From CANJDH01 sp964443245 (GTDB lineage Bacteria; Pseudomonadota; Gammaproteobacteria; Burkholderiales; JAEUOS01): a DNA stretch of 5,764 nucleotides. Position 1 is the first letter of the stretch. Each line of letters starts with the position of its first letter. The stretch is from the NCBI GenBank assembly GCA_964443245.1, contig CAYUEG010000187.1, positions 1 to 5,764 on the forward strand, written 5' to 3'. Positions 5,668 through 5,764 of this stretch are shown piece after piece. The notes beneath the pieces are model-generated. The model saw nothing but the letters and a program-made list of their open reading frames with translations. It made no database searches and was not told the DNA's origin. A program made the position numbers and the translations under genes.

Positions 5668-5700
5668 AAAAAGCGACAAGAATGGCTCCAGGAGCCATTC
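5668..5700 (-). terminator. Hairpin between convergent genes, probable terminator
   Basis: GAATGGCTCC (5680-5689) and GGAGCCATTC (5691-5700) pair perfectly around one central base, giving a stem of about 9 bases with a 3-base loop. On the minus strand it is followed, after 7 bases, by five T (5672-5668), and it lies 23 bases beyond the stop of the gene entering from the right. On the plus strand it lies 55 bases after the doxX stop but has no T-run. It is therefore best read as a weak intrinsic terminator for the minus-strand gene, perhaps also slowing transcription from doxX. Confidence 0.55.
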
Positions 5701-5723
5701 TCCGGCCATATGCCTGGTGCGGT

Positions 5724-5764
5724 CTAGTACGGATTGAGAATCACGTCGCGCGTGATTTCACCCG
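5724..5764 (-). CDS. C-terminal end of an unidentified protein (cut by window edge)
   Basis: The last 12 codons and the TAG stop of a probable minus-strand gene read GEITRDVILNPY. The support is indirect: an open frame to the edge, a protein-like sequence, and a hairpin with T-run just beyond the stop, as expected for a gene converging on doxX. Too little is visible to name a family. The stretch also contains the inverted repeat AATCACG/CGTGATT (5739-5757), probably incidental. Confidence 0.4.
   Translation of the reverse strand, partial: GEITRDVILNPY

Noticed and set aside
5739..5757. Inverted repeat AATCACG/CGTGATT as a terminator or operator
   Set aside because: It falls inside the probable C-terminal codons of the minus-strand gene and has no T-run, so it is probably incidental.

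Overview
The window is GC-rich, densely coded bacterial DNA, most likely from a proteobacterium. Protein style and gene content suggest a betaproteobacterium, but that is an inference with low certainty. Its core is a bufferin-type RiPP locus: small periplasmic copper-binding peptides whose cysteines are modified by a DUF692 (MNIO) enzyme. There is no tRNA, rRNA, CRISPR array or insertion sequence.

Layout. Positions 1-2651 are a minus-strand gene run, read from right to left. It starts with a DUF2282/BufA1-type precursor (2651-2364), continues with a membrane sensor histidine kinase carrying an all-helical periplasmic sensor (2330-465), and ends with a Hanks-type Ser/Thr kinase that runs off the left edge (442-1). 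Positions 2652-2887 are a divergent control region. Positions 2888-5624 are a plus-strand run: bufB (DUF692/MNIO), bufC (DUF2063 partner, start/stop overlap with bufB), a second BufA1 precursor of a different cysteine-spacing subtype (4713-5003), and a DoxX-family membrane protein with a GTG start (5148-5624). At the right edge, a minus-strand gene ends at 5724, convergent with doxX, with a hairpin between the two.

The main new observation is regulatory. The pattern TGTAACC, exactly 16 bases, then CGAACTA occurs three times: ahead of the minus-strand bufA/kinase run, ahead of bufB, and ahead of the second bufA. This has the form of an extracytoplasmic-function (ECF) sigma promoter and, from memory, matches the GTAACC-N16-CGAA motif described for the heavy-metal-responsive SigF of Caulobacter, which controls bufferin operons there. 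The three copies tie both precursors, the maturation enzymes and (by position) the two signalling kinases into one predicted metal-stress regulon. No sigma factor gene is visible here.

Working model (inference): metal stress releases an ECF sigma factor. It drives two exported precursor peptides plus BufB/BufC, which convert selected cysteines before export, and DoxX acts in the inner membrane. The histidine kinase and Ser/Thr kinase sit behind one precursor gene and may report on the periplasm or feed back on the response.
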